Source: a virus
Reading direction: 5' to 3' (one strand)
Length of the DNA stretch: 24,331 nucleotides
Virus record (IMG/VR): IMGVR_UViG_3300042946_000144
Location: 1 to 24,331 of that record
Position numbers and translations under genes: made by a program. This document shows positions 7,322 through 19,300 of this stretch, one piece after another (the first letter of the stretch is position 1; the number at the start of each line of letters is the position of its first letter). The notes beneath the pieces were generated by a model. It saw only the letters and a program-made list of their open reading frames with translations. It did no database searches and was not told the origin of the DNA.

Positions 7322-10300
7322 TTAACATTTTGATTTTATAATTTTACCTAATTCAGTTTGAAGCTTTGAAAGAGTGGTCATCTCAGCTGGACTCAAACCT
7401 TTTGTTTTCTTTTTCTCCTCTAGAGCAGATATCTGTTCTTTGAGAGAAGCTTCATCTTCTGGTAGGTCGAGTTGTTCTTCTGAAACAATCTTACCATCTT
7501 TCTTCTTGAGACTCAAGAACTTATCAACAATTCCTTCATCAGCTGCCTCATTTGGAACTTTCAGGAAGTTGTTATCTATTACAGACTCTTTAGCCACATC
7601 ATAAAACTCATTTGCTCTGAAGCTATCACCCCAAGCATTGATCATCTTGTATACGTAGTTCAAGTAAACAATTCCATCTTTTCCTGGAGATTCGTACACA
7701 AAAGGATTTCCTGTAGAATCATACACCTTTTTAAACAGCCCTTTCTTTATGTATGAATAGTCACCCTTTTCACGCATTTCTTTCTTCTTCTGTTTTGTGA
7801 TGTTGTCTTCCCATCTGTATACAATGATATCATTTTGAGCTTCCCTGGTTCTCATTGAAATGTTCAACAACTGAGGAACATCTCCGTTTTTAATTGATGA
7901 TTGTATAGCCTTAGGGATAGTTTTTATTGGAAGATTGTAATAAAGTTTACCCTTCTTACTTTTTCCCCATCTAGCAATCATATAAGGAACTACATCATCA
8001 TTGTTCCAGTTGTTCCTTTCAAAGATGTTCAGGTTATAAAACTCCTCTAAGTTAGGAATTGTTTCTAATTTAGAAAGGGTTTTATTGTAAATTTCTTTGA
8101 AATCCTCATATGGCAATAACGAAGTAAATGATATTGGGGAGTTTGACACACCACTTTGAAGCACTGAAAGATTCTTTATTCCTTCATATAGAGGAGAGTT
8201 GATTGAATTTAGGTAGTCTCTCAGTTCACGGAATGCATATATCAAGCTGTTTTGGTCGTACACTTTATTATCTCTTCCTTTCACCTTGATGTTGTTCACC
8301 CCATCATCTGATATTTTAGTGGAGAACATTGGAGTTAACACATTGACAATGTGATTGTTCTCCATTGGGTGACCTGGTGTTTCTTTAACCTTTGTAACAA
8401 AGTCAAAGAGTTCTTTAGCCACACCACCGTTATCAATCATCACCTCTCTAACAAGCTTGTTGAATTCCTGGTTTGTTTGAACAGCCCAGTCAAACATGTC
8501 AGATACAGCCTTCTGTGAAACTTTTACAAAGTCTCTATCGCTCAAACCAACGTAAGGCAGTAAAACCTTTTCCATTACGTTTCTAACATTAGGCTTATCT
8601 GAGATCAAGATTGTAGAGAATGCATCTCTAAAGTCTGAAATTCTCTTAGCCAAGTTTCCAAGGAATGAATTCTTCAATATTTCATCTACTGAGGAGATGA
8701 TTGTGTTTTGAGCTTTTAACAACTGCATCAGCTTCTTGAATACCAAGTATGGATCATTGATTGTAGCTGTATCAAAGTTAGACCCCTGTGTTACGTAGAA
8801 CATTTGTTCAGCCAACTTAGCATATTTCAAAAACTCATTCAGGATATACTGCTGTTCAACCCTGCCACTAATATCAAACTTAGTCTTACCAATGTTTTCG
8901 AAAAGCTTTGTCTCTGAAGGAAGTTGATCAATATCAGCAAATCTTGCTTCTGTAATGTCTTCTTCCTCATCTATTGCATATTTTGAATCCTTCTTAATTT
9001 CAGAAACATAAGTTGCATTGAATATGTAAGAATATCCAGAATTCTCCAAGCTACGAAGGTAGTCACGGATGATTGGCTGATTCATAAAATAAGCCACAGT
9101 GTCAATAGGTACACCAAGCTTTGTAAGGAATAAGAATGTTCCAGCAACGTTAGGTGATGCTCCAAGTTCCATAATCCAAGGACCTTTGGATATATCCACA
9201 TATCCATCGATGAACTGACCTATGATATCAGAGATGTATTCATTATTAGCATTCTTGATCATAGAGAGGGTTGGAACCATTTTCCCATTAATCTCAATCT
9301 TGTTATACTTCTCAAACTTTATATCTATATCATTAGGATTCATTGTTCCTTTTGTGAGCCAAAACTTATCATCAGCTGATAGTTTGTCAAACCTTGATAT
9401 ATCGATGTATATAGGCTGTCTTTGATTCAAGGAGTGATTTGTCTGGTTTACAGCAGCAATACCAATTGCATACTTACCTGTTACAAATGCATGTCTCAAT
9501 CTTGACATAAAGTGTCTGTTCAACATGTTTCCTGTAGAGGAATAGTCAAACGAATCAAATCCAAGCTTCTCTGTAATTTTTTCAGAAAGTTCTCTTAACT
9601 GATCTGCAGAGTTTGGCTTGATCAATTGTCCAAAGTTTTCTTTACTTGATACAAGGTTTTCTCCAGATTCAACATAGGCATTTTGCAATGACTTCTTATA
9701 CATCTTTTCAAAAATCCTATCTCTAACTTCCTTTCTTGTGGACTTTGCCATGTATTTTATGAAGTCATCTGTAATCTCTTGTTCAGAGAATGCATCTTTG
9801 AAAATGTTAACCATTAGCTTTCCTGATGGAGATTCTTTTGACATATCCTGAAGAGCAAGTCTTTCTTCTTCTAGGATTCTGTCAAGCTCCTTCAGTTTCT
9901 CAGGTTTAATGAATTCCCCAGCATCAAACATTTCGTCAAACTTCTTTCTAGCTTCTGTTCTGTTTATTCCAAAGAATGGAACAGCTTTTAGCTCACCTTT
10001 AGAATTTGTAAATACATTCTTCAGGTAGATTGACAATTTATCAATATCAAAATCCGATCCAACCTTCTTAACCATTCCAGAAGGAATGATTACGTTATCT
10101 CCAAACTCTCTAGGAAGGAACTTTTTAATTACAAATGCATCAATTGAGTTTTGTTTCTGTGTAGGAATACGGAATGCAAGACCTCCCATGATTTTCTTAC
10201 CCTCTTCAGTGAGAACCTTTTCACCATCTTTCTCCTCATACATTCTTTCAAGAATCTCTTCATCTGACAAATCACTCTCAAACCATCTACCCACCATGAT

Positions 10301-13300
10301 TTCACATACACGTTTACCGTCTTTATCCTCATAGAACTTCAAAACATCTGATGTATATGCAGTCTTTCCATTTACAGTTTTCTTTTGGGCACGTACTGAT
10401 TCAAGCATTGTAGAAGGTAGCTGAACCTTAAATCCACCCACCATCTTTTGAGAAATAACTTCTCTATCAGCAATTGAATACAGGATGTTTCTTACAATCT
10501 GGTAAGCTGGAGTTGCTTCAATAATCACTTCTCCATTTAAGAATCCTGATAATGAATCAATTATGTTATCATTAACTTCTCTTTTTAAGATCTCTTCTCT
10601 CAGGGTTTCGCTAACCTTTGCTCTGTTTTCTTCAGGAATTGAGAACTCTCCATCCTTTTCTACAATACCCAGATCATTCAAAAGGTTTCTATATCCCTCA
10701 TCTGTAAGAGCCTTCAGAAGATTTTCATTGTTCTTTATCTCTTTATATAATGGAGATCTTTCTTCTTTTTGTTCTTCACTTAAAGTGATCCACTCTTTAT
10801 ATCTCTTTGCTGTGAACTTCTTACTTTTTTTAGAATCCGCAAAATCAACAGGAACTCCTGATTCCATAAAGTCCATTGTAATCAGCTTAGTCACTTGAGA
10901 ACCTCTTGTCAACTCATCATCCTTAGAGGGAACCTCTGACTGAACACTGATGATAGAGAATGGAATGTTTACAGTTCCTTTGAAAGGAGCTTCATTGAAT
11001 GTGTTGTCCTCATTATAAACAGCATTAGTTTCTGTTGTTCCAACCTTTCTACCACTCTTGAACACAATATAATCTACACCATCTCTTTGCATTTTGTTGT
11101 AAAGCTTCACTGAATTAGATTCAGGATCTAGCTCCATCATAACACGATATGACAGTGGATAGAATGCAAACTTATCCAACACTATATCATTCCATGGATT
11201 ACCATCGTTCTTGTTTCCAGATACGATAGGTTTTTCTGTGGTGTATGCACTTCTAACCATTGGGTTGCCCTGCTTAAGAAGTTCTATTTCTTCTGGGCTT
11301 AACTTAAGCTTCTTATGGTTTTTCTCCCAAGCAATATCATATCTGTATTGTCTTTCCTCATCAGAATTCCATCTACTAGCACGGATTCTGAAATTACGAT
11401 AGGATTTAAAATTGATTATACCAGAACCATCAGTCTCCTCATAGGCATCTTTATACAAATCTTGGTGTCCTGCTATTTCAACTAAAGCCTGAACATCTTC
11501 CATTGTTGCAGAAACAAACTGATCAGTAGTCATGTCTGTATACCCAATATCTCCAGGTTTATATCCCTTGTTCCAAACTTTATTCAAAACTCCATTTATC
11601 TCAGGAGAGTTAGAAAGAATTGCCTGACGAGGTGAGTTGAAGTTCTTGATACGCTTCAGCTCATCTGAATACTGATAAGGATCAGAATATAGAAGTTTGT
11701 GCATTTCTATATTGCTAATCATATAATTGATACTAAGAGCTTCCAAGTTTCTATCCAGGAAGATTTCATCCATTCCTGTTTTAGAATCTTCAAGGTTCAG
11801 ATTATCAGCAATAAATCCATCTTCTGTTAAAGATATTATATTGTAAGACTGTAGAACACCTTTGAAGTTCTTTGTTTCTTTCTGAACATAGTTTTTAATA
11901 GCAGCGTTTATCTTTGATTCAAACTTCTCATAAACACTTTCGATAGATCCTTCTGCTTTAACAATCTCATCATGCAGTTCTTTTCCAAGGATGTTTTTAA
12001 AGAATCTCATATCAGAAGATTCTCTCTGCTTAATGCCAGCTTTCTTCTGCTTATCTGTAAGTTTGAGCTTTACAATGTTTCTTCCTTCTCTAGAAAGTTC
12101 TAGCTCAGACATGAAATATCCTTTGAATATCTCGTTAACCAAGGATAGGCCATATCTCAAATCATTTACAGAAACAGCATTTCCCATGTAAAGCATGTGC
12201 TCCATAGACGCATCTCCAGGGACAAGGTTAAGATAGTATCCAGCAAGATTCAAGTTTATCTCCTGAATAAGTCTGTCTCTATAGTTTAGCTTTGAAGATT
12301 CTTTTCTCTTTCCTCTACTTTCATCCACTGTACCATCTACATATCCAGGTTTGAAAAGTTCTTCAGATCCTTTTATACGATCACCATTCTTAAGGAACAT
12401 TCTTTGAAGAATGTTAGAACCTTTTGTGAAAGAGTCTGTAAAAAGATATTCATATTTTGTTCCTTCAACAGCTTCCTTTGTAAACTCTGGAAGTTGTGAA
12501 AGGAAATCAAAAAGCTCACTCACTGCGTTTGTTCCTATGTAAGATTGAACACGTTCACCGTTTACATTAAAGAATGTACTTTCAAATTCAGGATTTTGAA
12601 TAGCTGCCTGAACAATACCAAGATCAAGTAATCTACCATCCATTTTGAGAACCTTTCCAGATATGGAAACTATCTCATCTGCATCCTTGATACTCTTGTA
12701 TATACCACCAACAGCATCTTTGAACCTTTCAATTTGATTATTGGGGAGTCTTAATATGTCAGCTTTGTTAAATTCAATTCCAAAATGTTTCAAGAACTCC
12801 ACCATTTCTGGAATTGTTCCAATCTTATCTTTCTTCAGAGAATCAGGAACACCTACATATTTCTTACCATCCGCAGACTTTTTGAAATATTTTGTTCCAC
12901 CTTTAATCTTTGCAACCAGATTTTCTCTAAATTCAGACTGAAGTTGTCTAGCAGCTGTTGAAAGATTTGAATCACCAACAACAACATCACCATTTTCAAG
13001 AACAAACACATTCTTTACAGAAGGGTTTTGTTTCTTAAATGTCTTCCAGAAAGCACTAATGAGATTCAAACCATTCTCGTTCTCAACCTTCTTAAGATCT
13101 AATCCAGGAGTTTCCCAACTAGACTTTGTAAGACGTGTGTACAAGTCTCTATAGTTAGGATCATTTTCAGCCATCTTTCTGATCTTCTCCAACATTTGTT
13201 CAACTCCTTGAGAGTTGTGGATATTGTTCATCAAGCTGATGTAAACCTTGCTCATAGGAAGAAGAACATATCCACCTATAGATGATTTTACAGGAACAGC

Positions 13301-16300
13301 TTTTCCTTCCTCATTTATCTTTTTCACACGCATTGTTGCAAGAAGAATCTTTACAGCAGGGCTAGCTTTTCTAAAACTATCTATCTTATTAGCTTCTCCC
13401 CATCCAGATTCTTTTGCTCTCTCATCACTCTTGATGGTTGCCTCATCATTTTCATCAAACTCAATAGAATACACTTTCAGATATTCTTCGTGTTTCTTAA
13501 CAATCTCATCCCACTGAGAGGTGACATTCTTCCAGAGAGCCACTTGTCTATCTATTGATGGTTTAACTTGTTCTCTTGTATATTTACCATCAACAATAGA
13601 TTTTTCAAAAGCTGCTCTGTTCTTAGCAAAGATTGTTTGAACATCTTCTTTCAATCTTGCATAAACTTCTTCTCTCTTGAGCTTTTCATTTATTCTAAAC
13701 AGGTCATCATCGTTCTTAATCATGTCAGTGAGCATCTTGTATGTCATGTGCTCAATGATTTCATGTCTCTGTTTACCAGATATTCCAATTAAGCTAAATT
13801 CACTATCTCCATCAGCATATGCTTCATTTATGTCAATTATTCCTTTTTTAGCATACGACAGATTTACGTGATAAGGGAAGTGGTTTTTGTAATAGCCATT
13901 TCCTATATTAGAGAAAAGCTTCTCTGTATTACTCAATGCTTTCTTTCCTGTAAAGAACTCTTGTATGAAGTTCTTCAGATCATAGAACAACTTGAGAATG
14001 AACGGTCTTCCACTGTTTGGTTTAGGTGGAACCTTTCCTTCTTGTACATAATCTCTGAATTCCTCAGCTAATTGTTCTTTAGCATCTTGATAGTTAGCAT
14101 CCTTATATGCAATTGTCTTACCTGTAACTCTATCTACAAAAGAACCTTTTCTGCTTCTGAATTCTTTAAGCACTGCATTTTGTTCATTTTCATCTGTGAA
14201 CATCTTCCAAACAGCCTCAAAGATTTCATGATATGCTGTACCAACTTCTGCATTCTCATAGATGTAAATAGCTCCATCCTTGAACATACCCCAAGCTTGT
14301 CTACCGTTTGTAGCCTGTATAACATTCTTCACTCTATAGACAGGAACATTTGGGAAGTTCTTTTTCAAGAATTCCTCAACCTTACTCCAATTCTCAGGTT
14401 GGAACTTTTCTATCTCATTCTCAATCAATAGGCGATATTGTTCCTCATCTTCGTCTGTAGAGGAAGCACTTGCTTGTCTAATCATCTCAGCTTCTTCCTC
14501 AGGAGTGAGTGATGCTGTAGATGCATCTGATACAGTGGTTGTAGAAGTAGGTTTAGCCCCACCTTCTAAAGTAGTTAGTTTAAATACTTTATTTTCAAAA
14601 TCTTTTCTATCAAATGTTTCTGTAAACTTCTCACCATCAGGATAAGTTACTTCAACTTCTACAGTATTATCTGTAGCACTTAAAACTTTAACTTTAGTTC
14701 CTTCATAAGATTCTTTTGAAGCAGCTCCATAATCAATGAGAGGTGTAGATATTTCTCCTGAAGGACTATCTATTGCTACTTCTTTATTTTCTAATACATA
14801 CTCAACTCCAATAACTTTAGCATCTGTAGGAGCAGCTGGTTGTGCAGGGGCTGGTGTAGGTTCTTCTTTCTTGTTTATTTTATTCTGAATCTCCTGAAGT
14901 TGAGGAGTGAGCTTCACTATTACGTATTTAGCAATGTTTGCTCTAGCCTCATCTTCTGATATGTTTTTTGCTTTTGCAAGTGCTGCTACAGTTTCCCCTG
15001 TGAAAGTAGGAGTGAAACCTTTAGCACCACCTGTAGTTACAAATTCTTCACCGTTTATAGAAAACTCTACAGATCCATAATCTGTTCCTTTAGAGTCAAC
15101 GATGTTCATTTTGTTTTTAGAAGATCCGCTTAAATCAAACTTATCTCCTGATGGAGTGGGGGTTGGTGTAGCTGTTTGAGCCTTAGGAGCACCTGGTGTA
15201 ACTACAGCTGATGTAGCAGCTTTCTTAGGAGCAGTGATTACAAACTCATCAGCATTGTCTGTTGTATAGAAATAAACACCTTCTCTGTTCACATCATCTT
15301 CACTTGTCAAAGGTCTCATGATTGTAGACAGAGGGAGTTCTTCCGCTTTTCTTCCCTTTTGAGAAAGCAGATATGTCTGATAGTTTGGCCAATAAGGCTT
15401 ACCATCAACTGTTCTTGTAATTGGAGAACCATCTTCTGCAAATCCTACAATCTCATAGTATGGTTTGTTCCAATAGTCCTTACCTGTAGCAAGTGTGGAG
15501 TTAACATTATTGTACATGTTCTCCAAGATCATGAGGATTTGATCTTTGTTATCCCTGATAGACGAAGGTGTGAATGGAAAATCTTTTCCTTTTCCAGACA
15601 TGTTCAACATCCATCTTTGAGAATTCTCATCAAAATCAAACCAAATACTGTTATATCCAGGTCTCTCTTTAGGAGTGCCCCAGTATATAATAGACTTCAA
15701 CCAACTAACTAGAAGTTTAGATTCTTCAGATTTAAGCCCTTTCTCAGGATCAACCATGTTTTTAGAAAGCTTATAGATAGCTTCATACACTGTACTAGCC
15801 TCATTCTTTGTAAGCTTTCTGTTCTTAAGTTTAACCAATCCAATACCAGGGATTCTTAAGAACACCCTTCCTAATGGAGTTTTGAATGAAACTGTTCCTT
15901 CAGAAGCAGTGTCATTTGTTGTTGGTATTTTCAGAACTGGATCTCTCTCAAGTTGGTCTTCTGTTACAAGACCTGCATCAACTACAGAAGTTGTAGCATC
16001 AAAGTTGGTCTTTGTATTACCTTCAGAATCAGTGAGTTTTACGTTTTGAGCAATTCCAAAAGAAGCATCCACTTTATGGAGTTCAAGAGTTGATTTTGCT
16101 AAGGTTGCTTTTCTCCAAGCAGCATATTGTTCCTTCACTTGATTCACCACTTCTGCAGGAGTATCTTTTCTAAACATACTCTCAGCCTTACCACTCTTTG
16201 ACCACTTAGCATCCCACTCAAGTTTCTCTGTAGGATATGTTTGGTAGATGGCACTATCTAGCTTATTATCTCCAGCCTTAAGAGGTTCACCATTTGTATC

Positions 16301-19300
16301 AACAAGTTCAAATGACCCATCGTCATTCAGAGAAACCATTACAAGAGCTATCACTTGATCTCTTGGAATAGACTCATCTATTACACCTTCCTCATTTTTT
16401 CTAAGATGGTCTATTAATCCAGGGATAAGTTGATCCTCGTTACTAGCTGTAATATATACACCACGGATCTTGTTTCTTAAAGACTCTTTTAGTTTTGGAA
16501 GATTTACACCAAACTTATTAGCTCTATCGTGATGAGGTTTTCCTTGGGAAGCAGCGGTTGCTCTTGGGAGAATAGATGTTTCTTTCTTACTCTCTGGTTC
16601 GTATGTTTTGCTAAACTCTTGTGTCTGAACACCTTTGTATTCAGTTCCAAGAATCTCGCTCATGATTTCTTTAGTCTTTAACAAGAGTCTCTCTTGTTCT
16701 TTCTGCTCTTCGTATTTCTTAACAGTTTCTTCAAACGCATCAAGAATAACACTCTTAGCTTTTAACTCCTTCTCATATTCTGACAGCTGACCTTGAATAG
16801 TTTCCAAACTTTCTCTAAGCTCTGATACAGTACGCTCATTAGGAACAATGTCAAGATCTTCCACTTGAGCAACAATATCTTCAACTGTTGCAAGGTCTTC
16901 TTTGAAATTAGGATTGAGTTTTAAGAAGTTAGGATTGGCTTTCAAGAAATCAACCCACTCTTGTCCCATGATTGTTGGAACATTTGGATAGGTAGATTCA
17001 AACTTCTTGATCAAATCTCTAACCAAATCAAGAGCCTTCTCAAGAGCACTCTCTGTGTTATCTATTATCTTAGAAAGAGCATTGATGTTTTCTCCTGTAG
17101 AAAGAATCAATGATTCTAATGAACTAACTTGTTCTTTAATCTCATTCAAGAATTCTCTACTGTCTGTAGGGAGCTCATCGATGTTCTGAGCAAGATCCAT
17201 TAAATATGACTGCGTAAACTCTATCTCATCTCTCTGAGCTTCAAGTTCTTGTATCTCAAGACGCAATTGTTCTTGCATTCTTGACAATCTGTTTGCAGCT
17301 TTAATAGCATTTGCTGTTACCTTCTTGAAGTTACTTTTCTTTGTAACCTCTCCAGCTTTGATTTTATTCTCAATAGCAACAAGCTCGTTTGTAATTCTTT
17401 CAAACTCTGTATACTTCTGCTGAATAAGTCTTGATGTTTTGTCAAACTTTTCAGTGAGATTGTTAAACAGATTGTTGATTATTTCAAGACGAGCACCTCT
17501 CTTCTTATTTATATCTTGAGTTGTCTTACCAGACTCTTCTCTATTCTGTATATCTGCCTGGTCTGCTGCAGTGAGAGTTCTACCAAAAGAGAAAATCCCT
17601 TCATCAAAACCTTCTTTAGGTTTGAATGAATCAAGTGACACTTGTACACTTTGAATCTTACCCTTGCTATCTTTGTATGTAAAATACAGGTCATCGTTCT
17701 CACTATCGTATGTAAGTCTTCCTGCAACCTTACCTTTCTTAGCTTTTCCAGTGTTCCAGTATACAACGTTGTTTATATTTCTAAGATAGAAATTAGCGTT
17801 CTCGTTTGTTTCAACAGAGCTAACCTTACCAAGCTTATAGCTAGCAAGAACTTCTTTCGACACATCTCTAATCTTACCAGAGCTATCCTTTATCTTAATT
17901 GTACCATCTGAGTTCTCACCAATGATTGTTAGTCTTGGGAACTTATAAACTTCATTACCGTCCTTATCATATTCAACAACACTTCCTAAGAAATACTCAA
18001 CACCAGTTTCATAATCCTTAACACCATCTCTGGTTTTAATTTTAACTGTAGGAGTGATTTCTTTATCTGGAAGTACTTCTGCTTGCTCCTCCTTATACTT
18101 CTCTGGAGATTTCATTATATCATTAAGCTCTTGTAAAATAGTTTTTCTACGAAGAGACATATCTAAATAATCAGAAAAATCTTCCTTCATCTGATCCTTT
18201 ACAGCATCTGCAACATCTAGGCTGTTTATACTAGAAACAGCTTTTGAAATAGCTGAAACTACAGCTTCTTCCTTAACTGCTGTTTCTAAATCACCTGCTT
18301 CCCAACTAGCTGACTGTCTTAAAACTTCATTTATGGACATATTGTCTATTCCAGTTGCAGAAATATCACCACCTAGTTCCATCAAACGTTTGTCATAGTC
18401 ATTGATTTTAGAAGATGCATAAACCATCTTATCAATAACTTCATCTGAATATATTCTATTACCTTCTGCATCCAGTCTTCCTCCATAGCGAATGTTGGCA
18501 GATTCATACAATGAGCTAACTTCTCCTACATGATTTTCAAACTCATTTAGTTTTTTCAGGTAGTCTTCTCTTGATAGATTGGTTGGAGCACCACCGTTTG
18601 CTTGAAGATTTTTATATCCATCTTCGGTAGAAGCTTGTTTTCTACGTTCATTTATATCATCATATATCATTTCAGCTCTACCATACTTCACTCTAGTAGA
18701 GATGTAATTGTAAGATTGATCGTGCTTATTATCTAAAAATCCAGATTTATTTCCTTCTCTTACAAACTGTTCACTTTCTTCTTGAAGTTTTATACCTCTT
18801 TGTAAAGAGTTTGTTCTTTCTATGAAAGCTTTTGTAAAAGTGTTATCAGGAGTGTTCAGTTCTGCAAGAAACTGTTTTGTATTTTTATCTCTTAGTTTAT
18901 TTTCTCCATACTTACCTTTTGCTTGCATCAATCCTCCAGAGAGTCCTCCAAGAAGTATACTCTCACCACCTTCCTTGGAAGTGATAGATTCTTTGAAAGC
19001 AGTTGCTGCTGAAGACCCAGCATTTGCAAATGCATCTAAAAGATCATCTGTTTCGTTTCCTTCATATGCTTTATTGTAGTAGTCCTGAACTCCTACATCA
19101 ATTGATGTTTGAAGAAATTCTTGTGCAGATTCTTTTGGATCAAATATGTAAGATTTTACAAATCTGCTAGCTTTTGATAATCTTGATGTAGGCTTTGCTA
19201 CAAATTTACCACCTTCAAGCATAACATCATCTGTAGACTTGAAAGCATTAGCAACAGCTTTGTTTGGTTTATAGGAGCTACCTAAAAGATAAGGAAGTTG

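Noticed and set aside
10129-10332. Small minus-strand open frame inside the polymerase region
   Set aside because: It overlaps the polymerase gene in another frame across its best-conserved catalytic region and has no protein features of its own.
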